In this document: in pieces, positions 24,101 through 38,071 of the stretch
Layout: each line of letters starts with the position of its first letter
How positions within the stretch are numbered: position 1 is the first letter of the stretch
Assembly (NCBI GenBank): GCA_020746105.1
Contig: CM036626.1
Location: 16,003,501-16,067,500 of the forward strand
Reading direction: 5' to 3'
Source of the DNA: Trogon surrucura
Lineage: Eukaryota > Chordata > Aves > Trogoniformes > Trogonidae
DNA: 64,000 nucleotides
Made by a program: the position numbers and the translations under genes
The notes under the pieces: generated by a model
Told to the model about the DNA's origin: nothing
The model's database searches: none
Seen by the model: the letters and a program-made list of their open reading frames with translations, nothing else

Positions 24101-27100
24101 GCACAGGCCTGCTGTGAGCGCCTGGGGTTCCTGAGCTTGCCAGTTCTGTGCTAGCACAGTCATCTTCTCTATGCTCTTCTCTGCTGGGGACATGTATGGC
24201 TGAACCGCCACCCAAGCAGCAGCACCTCCTCTGACCAACTCAATGTGACAACAAACCCAAGTTCATGGTGGGCTCCAGGGGAAGTCTCTTGTCTTAACAC
24301 AACCTGGATGGTATATTGTTGAGGTTGCTGGGCTTGTTCCTTGTGTCATCTGTGACCCTGCTGAGTTGTCTAGTGGTGAAGTGAGGGATATTTTACCTTG
24401 TGTTTCTATTTATTTTCTTACCTTCTCACATTGTTTTTCTCCTGGTCCTTCTTTGCCCCCAACAGTCCTCCCTCATTCTGTCTGTCCTTCCTTCTCATGC
24501 ACCGTTTGTTCCCCATGTGGAATGGAAGAGAAGGAAAGAGAGAGGTGATTTTTAGGAACGGGTTTGACAATTGTTTGTTCACTCTATAAAAAAAGTGAGT
24601 GTTGGAAGGAAAATATTCTTTTTTCAATTCTCTAAGTCTGTAGGGAAGGAATAAGAGGAAAAGTAAGAGCAATCTGCAAGAGTATCATGCCATCTGACTG
24701 CACAGTGCCATGACTCTCCAAAGATGCCGGTAGACAACACCAAGTGGGACAATAGGAGAAGAGACATGGTCTCCACCTCTTCTTTTGCCCAAGCAGCATC
24801 ACTCCTGTGCAGGTGGGAGCTGATGGGTACTGGAGAGACCCTCGTTTCTGATGCTGAAGCCAGAGTGCCCCCAGCTGCACGCAGAGGGTGAATTCACAGA
24901 TGACTTGAGTTGTCCTTGTGTAACGTCTCCTTTCCCAAAGGGAGTTAGGTGCTTGAGATATGACTCTGTTTTTCTTGGCAAGGACAGGGGTTAATATTGG
25001 CAGGATATTTTATTTTGTTGTTTTTTTTTTTCTGGGCATCCTTGAAGTTCACCCCAAATTTCCAGGCTAGCCAACCTTTTGCTAACAGAGAGAGAATATT
25101 TGTCCTTCTTTAGTGCAAGTTTATTGTGGTGCAGTTGCACAGAGGCAGGACGCTCTGTACAACATCCCTGGGGAGACTCTTGGGCAACTAACTGGCTGGT
25201 ATGGAGCAACAAGTGATAGAACATGTCTTGCAGTTAATCTCCCTGCAGAAGTGAGATAGAGGACTCCTCCTGTGTTCTCACATGATATTATTTATCAGTG
25301 ATATTGTGTTCTTTGCAATCAAAGATGCTTAGCCTGAAATTTTGTGAAGACTGCTCATGAAGACTGCTTCCAAGTAGTTGAGCAACAATTTGTTCTCGGA
25401 ATAAACCAATTTGCAGCTGGGGCCTGAAATGCTTTGAAGAAGATGAGTTTATACTTGCAGGCATTCTGCTTTTTCCTTATCTTGATTTGGCCTTACAGAT
25501 CTTAGTCCAGATTTATAGCTGAGTGCAATCTTTTCTTCAAGGTGGGGAGAGAAAGCACTCTGCTTCCCAGCAACATGTGAATGGGTGAGCTCCTGTCCAA
25601 AACCCTTCCCCTGTGAACTAAGTAGAGCTTCTGCACCCGTGTAATGTGCTGGGCAGTGCATGCTTATTTCTGTCCTTTCCATACTGCAGGATATAGATGG
25701 AAGCTGGTATGAATTATTAATCTTTGTGCTTCAGTTCTGTAAAATGAGAGAATTGGAGGTTATAACCTCTCTTGGAAAAGGTTGAAAACTCTGGACAAGA
25801 AGCCTGTGGAAGTACTGCAGGGTGGCGTGTTTTTTTTTTTCATTTTAGTGCATCTATCACAGAAGCCCTGCTATATCTGTATTCATGTGGTTTGTCTTTC
25901 AGGACAACTGTATAGATTTTCTTTTTTTGGTCTGTATGCTGCAGGTTGGGATTTGCTTTTCCTGGCTGTCTCCTTTCAGCTTCCCTTATTAATGCCCTTG
26001 CTTTAACTTTTTGCTCTTGAATTCCCTTGATTTCAGTCAATTCTAGATCTTTAAAACTAAGGTCTGTCTGGAAGAACCTTGCTCATTTTCTTGCAGCCTG
26101 AATCAAGTACAGCAACCCCTCTCCACAAGTTCATAATTGTTATGGAAATACTGTAAATCATCCTTGTGAGGTTTGAGTTTGTTAATGAAGAAAGCAGGAC
26201 AATGTAGGCTGCTAAATGAGTGTATTCATGTTAAAGACTCTTGATGGGAATTCGGGGCAGTGAAGCCACATAGCCCCAGCCTGGGTGCGGTCAAAACTGG
26301 GAACAAACATCAGTTTTAGATAAAACAGTGTTCAAGCATTAGTGCGCTTTCATAGAAAGTTAGTAGCGTGGATGTTGACCTTATGTTTGGCAAAAGTAGA
26401 CTACCCAAAACATGTATGCAAGGCAGATGGGGAATGTGATTTAATTAAAAAAGAAAATATTATGATATTCTGAGAACAAAGTGGTAAAACCTTCTGGCTG
26501 CGGAGGAATTTCTTTTGAGAAATGGAAGGCACTGAAAGGCTGGACTGGGAGGAGATGGGATCTGAAACATCCTTCCCCAGCAGGGAGGAAGAAGGAGGAT
26601 GCCGGGGTATCTGGCTTGCAGCAGGGTTATCAGTTACTCTCTAGAGCAGCGATGGCTGGAGAGCTTCCAAGCACGTTTTTCTATGGGAGGATGCCAGCTT
26701 GCTGGAGCTGAGGCACTTCACAGAAGAGGGTTTGATTCCAGTGTGATAGAGGTGATGGCTCCCTGCCCACAAGAGCTGGCTGCTGCTGGCACCCCCCAGC
26801 CCCACCTGCGCTGCCCACCTGTGCCTGCATTTGCCCAGGGGCTCCCCCTGAGCCCCCCTGATGCCAAAAGCCTCGCACCGGCAAAACCTGAAGGCACCAG
26901 GTGATGCGATGGGGAGGTGGGAGCCAAGCTCGGGAAATGGGGAAGTCCGTCATCCATCAGCGTTCCCATGCATTTGGGTTTCCCTCTGTCCCTTGGGCAC
27001 ATTTTGTAAAGACCTGGAGCCTGGGATCGCTGGCTCCCAGCTCCTCTGCTTTTCCCTGGGTAGAGCTCTGAGGAGTGAAGCCCTTTGAAGCACTGCTGCA

Positions 27101-28430
27101 GCGAGGCAGGTTCTCAGGCCTGGGGAAGCCAGGACAGCTGTGGAGTCCTCTCCTGGTGGGAACAACGTGACCCTGAATTCCTGCAGAGTGGAAGAGAGCA
27201 ACAGAAACCTTGGCTTGTTAGCTCGACACCTTGCACCTGCCCACCTTCACCCCATCCAGTCATGAGCTCCACGTGAGTGAGGGACAGTGAATGGGTCTAC
27301 ATGGGGCAGCTGCAGACCACACTGGACAAATAAACAGGGTTTTTCCTGAAGGGAGGGATGCAGCCACGGGGTCTCGCTGCACTGCAGAACCTCACTAGCT
27401 ACGATTGCTGAGTGGGTTCTGGAAATTGGGCAATTTAAGGGGATTTTGTGTGGATTTAAGAGCCTCCAGATAGGCACCCGCTTCTGGAAATATATGCCAA
27501 GGGCACCTCTAGGGTCAGGACAGTATCTGTTGAGATTGAGTAGATCTGGGACTGCTGGTACAGAATGGGGTCCCTGAGTCAGAGGCAACTGGGGAGGGGG
27601 CAGTCCTGGGTGCAGGTACAAGAGTGACCTCTTTGCCCAGGAGAGAGGGTCTCCGGTGGGTGATGGAGAGATGCCTCAGCTCAGGGAGGACCTCCCTCTC
27701 CATGGAGGTAAAGGCATCAGTCCTGCTCACTGCATTGGCCTCCAGGCAGCAGGGTGGTTTCTGCCACAGGCTCAGCCCTCAGGGAAAGATCCCCTAGTCT
27801 TTGGAGACCTGATAATAGTCACCCACATCTTAAATGACCCCAGAGAGCTATGGAGAAGGCAGTACAGCTTACAGCTGTATCTAGTCCTGTCCCCATGCAA
27901 ATCTAGCAAGTGTTCTGCCTTGACTCTGGGGGTCTGTGGGGACTGAGGCAAGCTGGTCTGTCTGTAGCCTCCAGGTCTTCATTTGTAAATAAGCACCTAG
28001 CTGCTATGGTAATGCTTATTTAATTTAGGCTAAGTATTTCTGCAGCTGTTCTGGGGGAATTGTGCTGCTTTTTGCTAAATGTTAATTCTTGGCTGCTCAC
28101 AGCTGTGGAAAAGTATTGGTCAGGTGCATTCCTAAGGACAGGTTCTGCAGCGTGGTGAGGCACAGCTGTGTGGGCTGTGCCTTCTTTGGGCTTCATGGAA
28201 AATGCCATTTGCTCTCCAAGACCACTTGCATGAAGCCTACACAAGACAGTGACCAGCACTTGTATCTGTGCTAGCAAAGTGGGTCATAAGTTGTAGGCTA
28301 CCTAAGGCATTTTAAAAGAAAATAGATGCCAATCCACTTCTCGGATACAGATGTCTTAATTTATTTGTCCTCTTCTCAGTCCCACCATGTCAGAATGTAT
28401 GCTGGCTTTTCCTGCCTCGGTTATATAGTG

Positions 28431-28454
28431 CTATATATCTATATCTATATATCT
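28431..28454. repeat. Short TA/TATC simple repeat
   Basis: Interrupted TATATATC units, about 24 bases, flanked by unique sequence. Confidence 0.7.
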
Positions 28455-29017
28455 GGAGGCAGCTGGGAATGGTCCTTGCCTTGCAGCGGCCATTGGGAAA
28501 GATCTACTTCGAAGCCCATCATGGGAGCCCTGTGTGTCCACCTCGTGCTCCATTACTGCCCAGCTCCTCTTCCTTAGGGGTCACACCGGTCATCCACAAA
28601 GAACCTGCAGATGCTCCTGCCTCACTCTGCAGTGCACCTTGGTTATATTAATCCCTCCCGTGGCTGAAACCTCTCCCAGCCATGCGATCAATAGACTTCA
28701 AGGCTGAAATGCTGCCAAACCATCATGCTGCAGCAGGTGGGCCCCGCTGGCGGGGAGGAGCTGCAATGAGTGAGACGGCTCCCAGCCCTGGCTCCTCTGG
28801 TGCTGCAAGCAGCTGGGAAGCTGCTGCTGTTGGCCAAGTGTGATAAAAGTCTCCCTCCAGCCTCCTCTGGGCTTGAGTGGGTTGGAAAGCCCGGCTAAGC
28901 TTGCACTGGGGTTGAAGACACTCTCTGCAAAAAGCAGATTTTAGGGCATGCTGATCTGCAGTCAGCTTTTTGTTGAGGATGGTGATTCAGGGCATATTTT
29001 GGGGAGCAGCAGGGTGC

Positions 29018-29350
29018 TCTGCAGCTGACAGCCTAGCTGTGGTCGCAAGCATGCCACAGACCCAGTATCATCTCAGGACCCAGTGTCCTGAGACAGCACT
29101 GCAACCAGCCGTGCTGTGGACCCAGCAGCTCCGCAAGCTTTGCGCCACCTGCGAAGATGCTGCATCCAATCATGCCATGGGCCTGAGATGACGGTGGTCT
29201 GGGTCCCAAGCTGGGCCATGGTCCCAAGTGTGCCACAGACACACTTTGCAGAGCTGCTGGATCTGTGATATGGCTGGACCCAGCGTCATCTCAGGTCCGT
29301 GGGATGCTTGGACCCAGTGCTATCTCGGGGTCTCCGCTTTGCAGCCGCTG
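29018..29350. repeat. Degenerate minisatellite, locus A
   Basis: Diverged copies of a core reading GACCCAGCnTCATCTCAGG recur through about 330 bases. Direct copies are near 29059, 29277 and 29311, and inverted copies near 29180-29200 and 29346-29365. The two adjacent units at 29277 and 29311 are 34 bases apart. The same unit and the same 34-base period occur at 31939-31995. Confidence 0.6.
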
Positions 29351-30344
29351 AGATGACGCAAGGTCCACCACATGCTAAAATAAGCCCTACTTTGACTGAA
29401 GCCTTTGCGTGAGCTATCACGCAATCTGTTTATAGCTTGAGATTGTCTCTGACTTTTAAACACTGCAGTGAGGAGTAAACGCAGCGAGCCCAACGCGGGC
29501 TTTGTTATGACATTTTGTTGCAGGCAGGAGGCAAGCTCCGGCTCCAATAACAAACACCCAGTGTTATGACACTTTTACCTTTCCAACTATTTATGTAAGC
29601 ACAAATGTTTTATTCTAAGGTTTGAGACTACGTCGTTAACATAAAGCAGTCTCATTCTTTCAATATAGCCTCGTTTTCACTTGGGGAGCTGTTGTTTAAT
29701 GAAAAGGTTAATTGTGTTTTATAGGGCTGTATCGCCTTCCTGCCAGTTTCTGGCTGGGAAGGAGGCGAGGTGCGGCTCCTGGTGCTCGTGCCAAGTAGCT
29801 CAGAAATCAGGGATATTTGTGATGTGAATCCTTTTAGGGGCTGCAAAATTAATTTAAAGTGAAATAATTTCTAACAAGGCTACCCCGTGAAAACACCCTG
29901 TGCAGTGGAGGACGAGAGTTTCAAAGAACACGAGCTGTTTTCCGCTCAGCAGTAAACACGCTCAGCCTTTCCCTTCCATGGCTGCGCCGTGTTAAAGAAA
30001 ACCTTTAATATGGTGCATGTATTTTCCTCTCCTGAGATTGAATTAATTAGCTTGAAATTTCTTCTTAACAGCACATAATGACTGGGGAGAGCAGAAGGAA
30101 CTGAAAGTTGAATCTTGACTTGTCAGCAAATTACTCCTCCAGCAGCCGAAGGAGAAGCAGCCATGCACTTGCATAATGCCCTGGTGTGGCTGCCGGACTG
30201 TTTTGATTAAATGGATTCTGGGGGTCTAGGAAAACTACAAATTTTATAGCTATGATGTTCTTTGCAAAAGTGATGTAAAACATCATAAAGCTGCCAAACC
30301 ACCACTGCGGTGCAGGGATTCATGCTGGCCTCCTCTGCAACAGC
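29351..30344. other. Intergenic DNA with candidate regulatory block
   Basis: No gene is seen. The part about 29440-29900 is non-repetitive. It mixes several isolated CpGs with AT-rich words such as repeated TTTGTT and AACAAAC (SOX/forkhead-like), which makes it a weak enhancer candidate. Confidence 0.35.
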
Positions 30345-30526
30345 AACAGAGCACTGGAACAGGCTGCCCAGGGAGGTTGTGGAGTCTCCTTCTTTGGAGA
30401 TATTCAAAAGCTGTCTGGATGCGTTCCTGTGCAATCTACTGTAGGTGATCCTGCTCTGGCAGGGAGGTTGGACTAGATGATCTTTTGAGGTCCCTTCTAG
30501 CCCCTAATGTTCTGTGATTCTGTGAC
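30345..30526 (+). mobile_element. CR1 LINE 3' fragment
   Basis: The sequence reads AGCACTGGAACAGGCTGCCC, then GGTTGTGGAGTCTCC, TTGGACTAGATGATC and the 3' terminal octamer repeat TTCTGTGATTCTGTGA. This is the hallmark end of avian CR1 elements. It is 5' truncated, keeping only the last part of the ORF2 region and the 3' UTR, so it carries no intact reverse transcriptase. Confidence 0.9.
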
Positions 30527-31642
30527 TGTCAGCCCTAGAAAATGCTGTTAGGAATTGGTGGAAGGGCGTGGGGAGAGGTTTGCGCGTTGCAAACTTTTGT
30601 TCCCTCTTTCTGAACTACTAATGTCTTTCGATCCACACCACTCAGAAGCCACATCTGGATTTGGCCCAGTGTTTGAATTAGACACTTGTGAGCCCAGTGT
30701 TCCTTTGCAGTGGCATCACTCATGGCATCAGTAATAGCCTCATAGCTGATCTTTCCTGCTCCCATTTCAAAAGAGATTTAACACCAGCCCTGTATCAGGA
30801 TACTATTTCAGCTTTCAGACTGCACTAAAGACAGATCCAGGGGGAAGTTACTATCTAAGCAGCATGGTTTCAGAGCAGCTCTTCAAAAGAAGGTGCTGGT
30901 GGCCCAAAACCCCATGTAGGGAGTTGTCCTGTATCCGCCCTATGTTGCCTCCTGGCTACCCCAAGAAGTTGTACCCACCCCAGCTCTCCCTGAATGGTGA
31001 ACTTGTGCCTGGATGTCTCCCATCACAGTGCCAGACACATGCTGTGGTCCCCAGGTCAGTCTGTGCCCCCTCATACCTAACTGGAGGGGTCAGACCATGC
31101 TTTGTTGGTTTGCTCGTGAGTGGGGCTATGATGTGGTGCCCCACAATATGAAGAAGCTGGAAGACATAGTCACTGTGGTGTCTGACTCTGGGCTTTTGTC
31201 AGCTCCCAAGCCTGCAAAACCTCACGGGCTTTGGGCTGGGTGCAGGTGACAGGAACGGTGAACCATGCACCGGGAAGGAACAGTCCATCTCCGAGTGTTT
31301 AGAGAATGCTCCCTTTTTTGGCAAATTTACATACCTGCTCCTATGGGTTATGGAGACAAAATGCAGCTCAGGGTTTCTTAAAGATATTAAAAATGGAATT
31401 CCTGAAATCAAACCGGTTATGTTAAAATCGCAACCACCCTTTCTTGAGACTGGTGCCAGGTGGGTGTGCTGTGTATAACTGATCACTTTAATGGCCAGGA
31501 CCTGTTTCAACATCCCAGGCCCTGAAAAACAGTCAAATTCAGAGCAGAAGGGGAGAAAACTGAGTCCTGCTGACTGCCAAAATGTAGCAGGGAGGATGGG
31601 CAGAAAGGTTGCTTTTGTCAACATTACCACCAAACCATTTGC

Positions 31643-31738
31643 TTTTTTTATCTTCTTTTTTTTTCTTCTTTATTTTCCTCTTTTTTTCTTCTTTTTATTT
31701 TTCCCCTTCTTCATTCTTTTTTTTTTCTTCCTCTTCTC
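31643..31738 (+). repeat. Pyrimidine (T/C) tract
   Basis: About 95 bases of nearly pure T with scattered C and very few A. Long homopurine-homopyrimidine tracts can form triplex DNA, and they also produce low-complexity open frames rich in Phe and Ser. Confidence 0.85.
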
Positions 31739-31898
31739 ATCAGAGCAAACCTTGCTGCCAACAGTTTTCAAGGGGAAAGTGTTTAGTGGAGTAAGAGAAG
31801 GTTCTCACTGCACGACTGACCTGAAGGGGTTTTGTATGGTTGGGAGGGTACACAAATCTGTGGAAGGGCACATGGCATGGACCTGGGCTTATGTGCTC

Positions 31899-31995
31899 TG
31901 CAGCTGGCAGCTCAGCCACAGTGCCAGGCGTGCCTTCAGACCCAGCATCACCTCAGGTCCAGGGCACACTTGGACCCAGCATTGTCTCAGATGAG
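31899..31995 (+). repeat. Degenerate minisatellite, locus B
   Basis: Two units starting GACCCAGC at 31939 and 31973 are 34 bases apart and align with the units at 29277 and 29311. The left flank (GCAGCTGGCAGC...CAGACCCAG) also resembles 29021-29065, so the homology covers roughly 95 bases. Confidence 0.6.
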
Positions 31996-34900
31996 GATGG
32001 CACACATCTGTGGGAAAGCTGTGCTCTGAGTGAAGCCTCTGCTTGAAGCTGGTGGAAAAAAATTAGAATCAAAATACCGTTAAATGCCTCTAATGTACAC
32101 TTGTAAGTTCTCTAAACCTGAAGGTTTAATTGATATTTTTTCTTCAAATAGCAGACTAAAGTTGAGTAATTTAAGCCATTTTACAGCAAAGGCAATTGAA
32201 TAATTGCTAATGGCTTTCAGCTGAATGTATTTAAAGTCAGGTCACAAATCTGAGCTGCTTTAAAGACCGAGAGGCATTCCTTTCTCTTGAAAAAGTGTTA
32301 GATAACAATGGTAATTAGAAGATGGGATTCAAGGGAAAATTGATATATGAGTATAAGCCCTGGCAGAGGAGGAGCAAAATAGCTGACCTGGTGAAGAAAA
32401 ATGGTGACCAACTATGCTGTAGAGTGCTTGAGGGGAGCAAACCAAGAAAACAGAGACCTTCATATTAGGAATTTGAATTATGTTAATGTGCACTAAAGGG
32501 TGAAAGTGGAAGGCTTTTTAAGCCTGGTGTCACGATGTGGAGGTCAGGCTGGTGCAGGATTTCCTGAGCTGTGGCTGCAGCTTGCATCCGTTCACAGGCT
32601 GGAAAATGATCTGGATGTGGGGTGATGGGCACCTTGGCTGGAAGATCCCATGAGGACATTGTGAATGCAGACTGGCAGGGGAGCACCGCCGTGGGCTGCC
32701 TGCCTGGGGATGGTGACAGGGTGAAGTTTTAAAATAACTCCAAAGCCAAGGAGAAATACATGCCCCCAGATATTTGCGTGGGTGTTCTCGGAGCAGATAA
32801 ACTTCATGCTCTTCCGACGAACAATTTATTGATACTTCAGGCAAGCCAGAACTCCTGCCCCAAGTTGCTGTTGGGGCAAGTCATTGTTGTATTTGTTTGT
32901 TTTCCTGCTGCTGGCTCAGGAATTTGTTGGCTTTGGGAGCTGGCAGGTGTCTGTCCTCACGTTGCCACACGTGTGTCACTAAGGCAGCGTTGAACTGCGG
33001 CAGTGGGTGAGTGCTACCACGTCTGCTGCCTGTCCCTGCCTCTGCAGTGGGGGACTCACTCTGCTGCTGGGGCAATTGCAGACCAGGAAGGAAAGTTGTA
33101 ATCTTTTCTCTAGCACTTTACCCTTTCCCCAAGGGAGAGCTACCTCAGAGGAAGGCACTAAAACTCTGCAGCTTGAAGAGCTGTGCAGAGCATCTCTAAA
33201 ATTGCTCCACATAATAATTCAAAGACGTAGCATGTGTGCCTGGCCCTGGGCCTGAGTGGTAATTCAGAATATTCATGCATATCTCATTTGCAGTAGTCTC
33301 CTGAAGCTAGCTGCAGCTTCAGTTTCAGTGACATCTTATAGTACTGGCCTCTGTGTCCTGGTGATGAGGTTGTACAAGACTGCCTTTTCTTTCCTCTGGC
33401 TGGGTCTTGCTCTGGTAGTTCTAGAGTCAGGGGAGAAGGAAAAGAGAAGTTCCTCATCAGCTTTCTTCAAATAATTGAAAGTGAATTCCTTTGTGCCCTC
33501 CTTTAATTTCCTTTTAAGGTAACTTGCACTGGCTCTTCAGAGGAGAATTTTTTCTTGCCTCAGTGTTTGCTCGACTTCTCTCAACTCCTCTTTGCCCTGT
33601 GTCCTCCAGGGATGGAGTGTCCTGCAGCAGAGTAGCACATCCCTGCCTCTCTCTGTATCACTCTCCGTGGTGGAGTTTCACTGAAACTGTTGTTCACCAT
33701 TCCTATATATTCAGCTGAGGTCCTCCCTGACTCTTCTGCTTAAATGCTATGGATCCCTTTCTGCCCCATGCAGTGATGTGAGCGTCTTCCAGCATGTACA
33801 GCTTTGTCTGTGTCAGCACTGAACTTTGGTTGTGATTGCTTTGTTCACATAAGACCTGAAGCACGGCTGTTTGGGAGCTTTGACACATCACAGCCTGCCT
33901 TCTGCTGCAATTTCTCTTTCCTTCTGCCAGCTACCACATGAGGCATGTGGAGGTATGATCTAGTAATGCAAAACTGCATTGAACTTTAAGTCAGAATTAC
34001 CCAGGATGTGTCGTGTTTGGTTTTTTTTTGCTACATTTTGCTATGACTCGCAGGCTTATGACTTTTTTTTGGCAGTTCAGTAGTGTTCATGAAGCATTCT
34101 TGCAGCCCTTCATTGCAATTCTCATGGGCTTTCTTCAGGCTTTATAGCTCCTGGCAGAAAGTCCTTCCTCACTGGATCCCATCTGTTCAGGGTCCTCAGC
34201 TGAGGTATCCTTCACTAAGGTCTTGTTCCTTATAGATTCCCTTCTGGATGCTCCTGTTCTCCATCAGATTTTGGCAATCTTCATCTTGATGTCATCAGAG
34301 CAGCTCCTCATCTGAAGTCATAGCTACTCTTTATTTTCCTTCCCTGGCCTTCTCATTCCTCGGGACTCTCAAGGCATGAGATATGGAGAAACCTAAGAGC
34401 AAGCAAAGCTGCCAGTGGACTTTTAACGTACCGTTGCCTTGGGAAAGCACTGGGTCTTCTCTGTTTTCTTTGCTGTCACCCAACTTTCCACCACGCTCCA
34501 ACATGGGAACAGTTAAAGCAGAGTAAATAGCAAACAGGTTCACGTGCCTAAGCACTTCCAGATGCTTGAGCAGGTAATGCTTTGAAATGCCTTTTAAATG
34601 AGTGCTGAGTTTTGACCTGCAGGATAAATGCTGACTGGCATGACACAAATAATACCGATCTTGAAAATTATCCCAAATTATTCCCACCAGTCATAATGGT
34701 GGTAACAGCTTAGAGGCTTGCACCTTAATGAAGCGATTTCCTGCCAGGACACTGTAGAGCCCCACAGTTACCATCACTGACTTGTTCTTTGAATTACCAT
34801 GTCTTCGCTAATTGTCTGTGCTTCCTCATCTAGGTCTAAACACAAAACTCTTGTTTTTAATTTATTATCTGTTCATGCATCCCTGTTCCAGCTGTGTCTG

Positions 34901-37900
34901 ATCTCTGCATCCTCTTGCACTGGACCCAAGGAGCTGAGTGCCGTATGTTCAGCATCGCTCATGCAGAGCTTTCTCTTTTGGTATGCTTTCCTCAAGCGGG
35001 GACTTTGCAGCTGCTCTCTGCAGGACAGAGGTGTCCATTTCCCTCCCTCTCCTTCTGATTACACATATCTCTTTGAGGAGGATGGTGCTTGTCTTACTGC
35101 AAGAGCAGCACTACCAAAGGAGTAATATATTTAGTTCCGTGCTGCTTAGACATCTCCGTTATGCCTGTAGGCTCCTGCTGTCCACATGGCTTAGATGGCC
35201 CTAATACATTCAGGAGAATAATTAGGACAGGGTGTGTTTTGTGTCCTTTCAGGAAGAAAAATCTTTGGAACCACTCACACTTGTATATTGCCTATAAATC
35301 AGAACAGATCAAACTCCAGGTCAAACTGGTACCGGTGTGAGGATATTCATTTTGTCCATTTTGTCTATGAAATGGAGGAAAGAGGGCAGAGGTGGAAAGC
35401 TGGATCCCACTCCTGGATCCTTTGGGAGGACTTCTTGTCCTTTAGAAATCTTGGCATCTAGCTCTGCCTCCTTCCAAGTCCAGTGAGCTCATGAGAGACA
35501 GTCTCTATAGATGTTTTCATTAGCTGAGAATGAATATTGCATCTTCCACAGGAGACAAATTAATAGGCAAAAAAAATGAGTCTGTGTGTGGGATAAACCA
35601 GTGAGCTGGACCATCCACTACAGTATTGCACAGCACGATCAAATCGTACTGCTAGTAACTGTTTACAAATGCTTGATCCTTGGAAAATACCTTCTATATG
35701 TGGGAAAGGAATTAAACTACTAGTTTAGAATTATTATGAGAGAGATCACTTTATTTTGTGCTGAGTGATAATAAACATGCAACATAATTTTAGAGCCCTT
35801 CCTTCCTCTGACTGTTAATATTTAAAGTTTAATACTAAAACGAAATGTTAAAGGAATTATTCTCCCTTTACTGCATTCTGTCTGCTCCCACTTTTTCCTC
35901 CAATAGCTGTAGGAGATCTTCCCTAATCTTTCCAATTAACTCGGTATTTCCTGTAAGGCTAACACTGAAGAGGGTAAGAAAGGAGTGTAAAGCGAGGAAA
36001 GACATCTGTCAACTATTGGAAATACTTTCCGTGTTAGAAATTGAAGGGAGCCCACACTGAAGCCAGATGATCCGACGAGAAGAACAATTGCAGCGTTGGC
36101 TTGAAAAGAATGTGGGTGATTTGTTATAGCTGTCCTCACAGTAGGCACCCGGTTGTCATGTTCATATGAGAATACCTTGGAGATATGCTAAACACATATC
36201 CTGTTCCCATCAGGAGTGCTGAAGGGCTAGAACAGGCAAGGTTTGACTTGCATTTTCTGGAAGACATAAATTATCATTTGTTCCCAAATCTCCATCTTTT
36301 CACATCTTTCTCATTCCTCTCTGCTGTACCACGACTAATTTAAGGCAAGCTGTGAAGAGTTGGTGTGTTGTGTAGGTGATTGAAAGAGTGTGTTTCGCCA
36401 ACTATTGAAACTCCTGATTGACCCCTTTTGGGGTGAGTCCGAGTGCACAAAGTTTGTAATAGTCTGGGTTTGACTACAAGCTTTATGTAATGGGTCAATG
36501 GAGACCCGCTTTGGTAATGCTGCGGTAAAAATATGAAATGCTTTCTGGGGAGGAGAGACCCAGCATTTCAGCTGATCTTACACATAAGCCCTTGGATTGT
36601 TGTTTGCCTGTTTTACTTTTTGGTTTATTCTGAAGTCTGAAAATGGCTCTAGCATAGCCCCAAAATGAGCTGGAACAACAGTTCAGCTTTGCAAACCAGG
36701 ACAGATTTTAATGGGACAATGGGTCTTCAGGTTTCCAGGACTCTCCCAGTTCTCCACTGCTCTTTGCAAAGTAAATTAATTCTAGATCTGGAGAGAAGAA
36801 CAAGCTTCATCCTCCTAAAAGGCAGACAACGTGATTTCATTGTGATAGTTTCTGTATCATGTGGTGTCCTCCTCCCTTCCCTCGTCTGATCAAAGACCAG
36901 CTTTTCAGCAGTTCCTCACCATCCGCATCTGCAAAAAGAGACCTAGGAATTAGTCAAGACGTGGCCCCACCACTTTGACGTTATGCTCTTGTATTTTCCT
37001 GCACTTCATCTCCCTCACTGTGCCAGGCTCAGGAAACCAGAAGAAACTTCTGTGAACAGCTGGATTAGTTTTAAGGGCAGAGAGTATCACAAGATCAACA
37101 ACTGGAAGTTTACATTTCATGATTCATTGGATTTACCCAGCCACCCTGGCAATGGGCCCAATAACTCTTACTCCAAAATGGCCTGCCAGTGAAGATGTCA
37201 AGGGATGGAGACTCTACTAGTAGCTCCTTTGCTGTCTTTGTGCTTAGTCACGATGCTTGAATTTGGCTACGTTCATTTCTACCACTAATGCACGCCAGTC
37301 ATTCCTCCTGGATTTTGCTGGTGGATGTTGATGTGGGGTGAGAAAAAAAACCAACTGTGGCAGGCTGCACGTTTAGGTGCTCTGGATCTTGTGGAACAAA
37401 AGCAGCTTTGCCCCAAGGCAACCCAGCAGTGTGCAATGACATCCAGCTTGAGACTTTGAACCGATCCAGGATTACCCCTGAGAGCATCACATCTCTGCAG
37501 CTGTGTCCTCTCCTGCTGGCTTAAGCACAGAGGGAGCTATTTTAAATAGAAACCTTTTATGAAAACTATTCAACGCATTCTCTTTCAAAGCGTCAAACCT
37601 GTGTTGTTTTTTGGGCTTTCTCCAGCTGTGTCTCTCATTCCAACATTGGATAGGGATGGACCCAGCAAGGACAGGAATCAGTGCTAGGCTTATTTCAGCG
37701 CACTGTGGGGTTTCCTGCTCCAGTCCATGCCTCGAGAAGACACTGTGTCCATCATGAGCAACAGACATGTCCAGCTACCTCATTTGGTGTGTAAAAATTT
37801 AACCTCTTCCTATGAACACAGCCTTCTTCCAGCCCATTGACCACTGTTGGTTATGCTGACCGGTGCTATTTGGTGGGACATCCTGGCCATGACTGCTTCC

Positions 37901-38071
37901 AGCCTCTGCCTCCATCCTCGAGGTTTAAACTCCTCCCTGCCTTGCATGTCTCCCGAGTCCAGCCTCATGACATATGTGCTATTTGCAGAGAATGTTTGTC
38001 AAGACCAGGTGGTTGAAAGTAAAAATGCCAACAGATCTGCCTTTTGTAACCGTGCAAGCAGCTTGTTAAAA

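Larger units (their letters stand above)
12507..29017. other. Intergenic DNA, no gene recognised
   Basis: This stretch is repeat-poor. It contains a C-tract at 18170-18190, short TA runs near 28431-28454 and A/T homopolymers (for example 14944-14957 and 16927-16940). The block about 13960-14330 is a candidate conserved element (AT-rich, complex sequence). The longest open frames (minus 17590-18228, 212 codons; plus 19381-19929, 182 codons) show no domain and are near what chance gives over this length. Confidence 0.55.
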
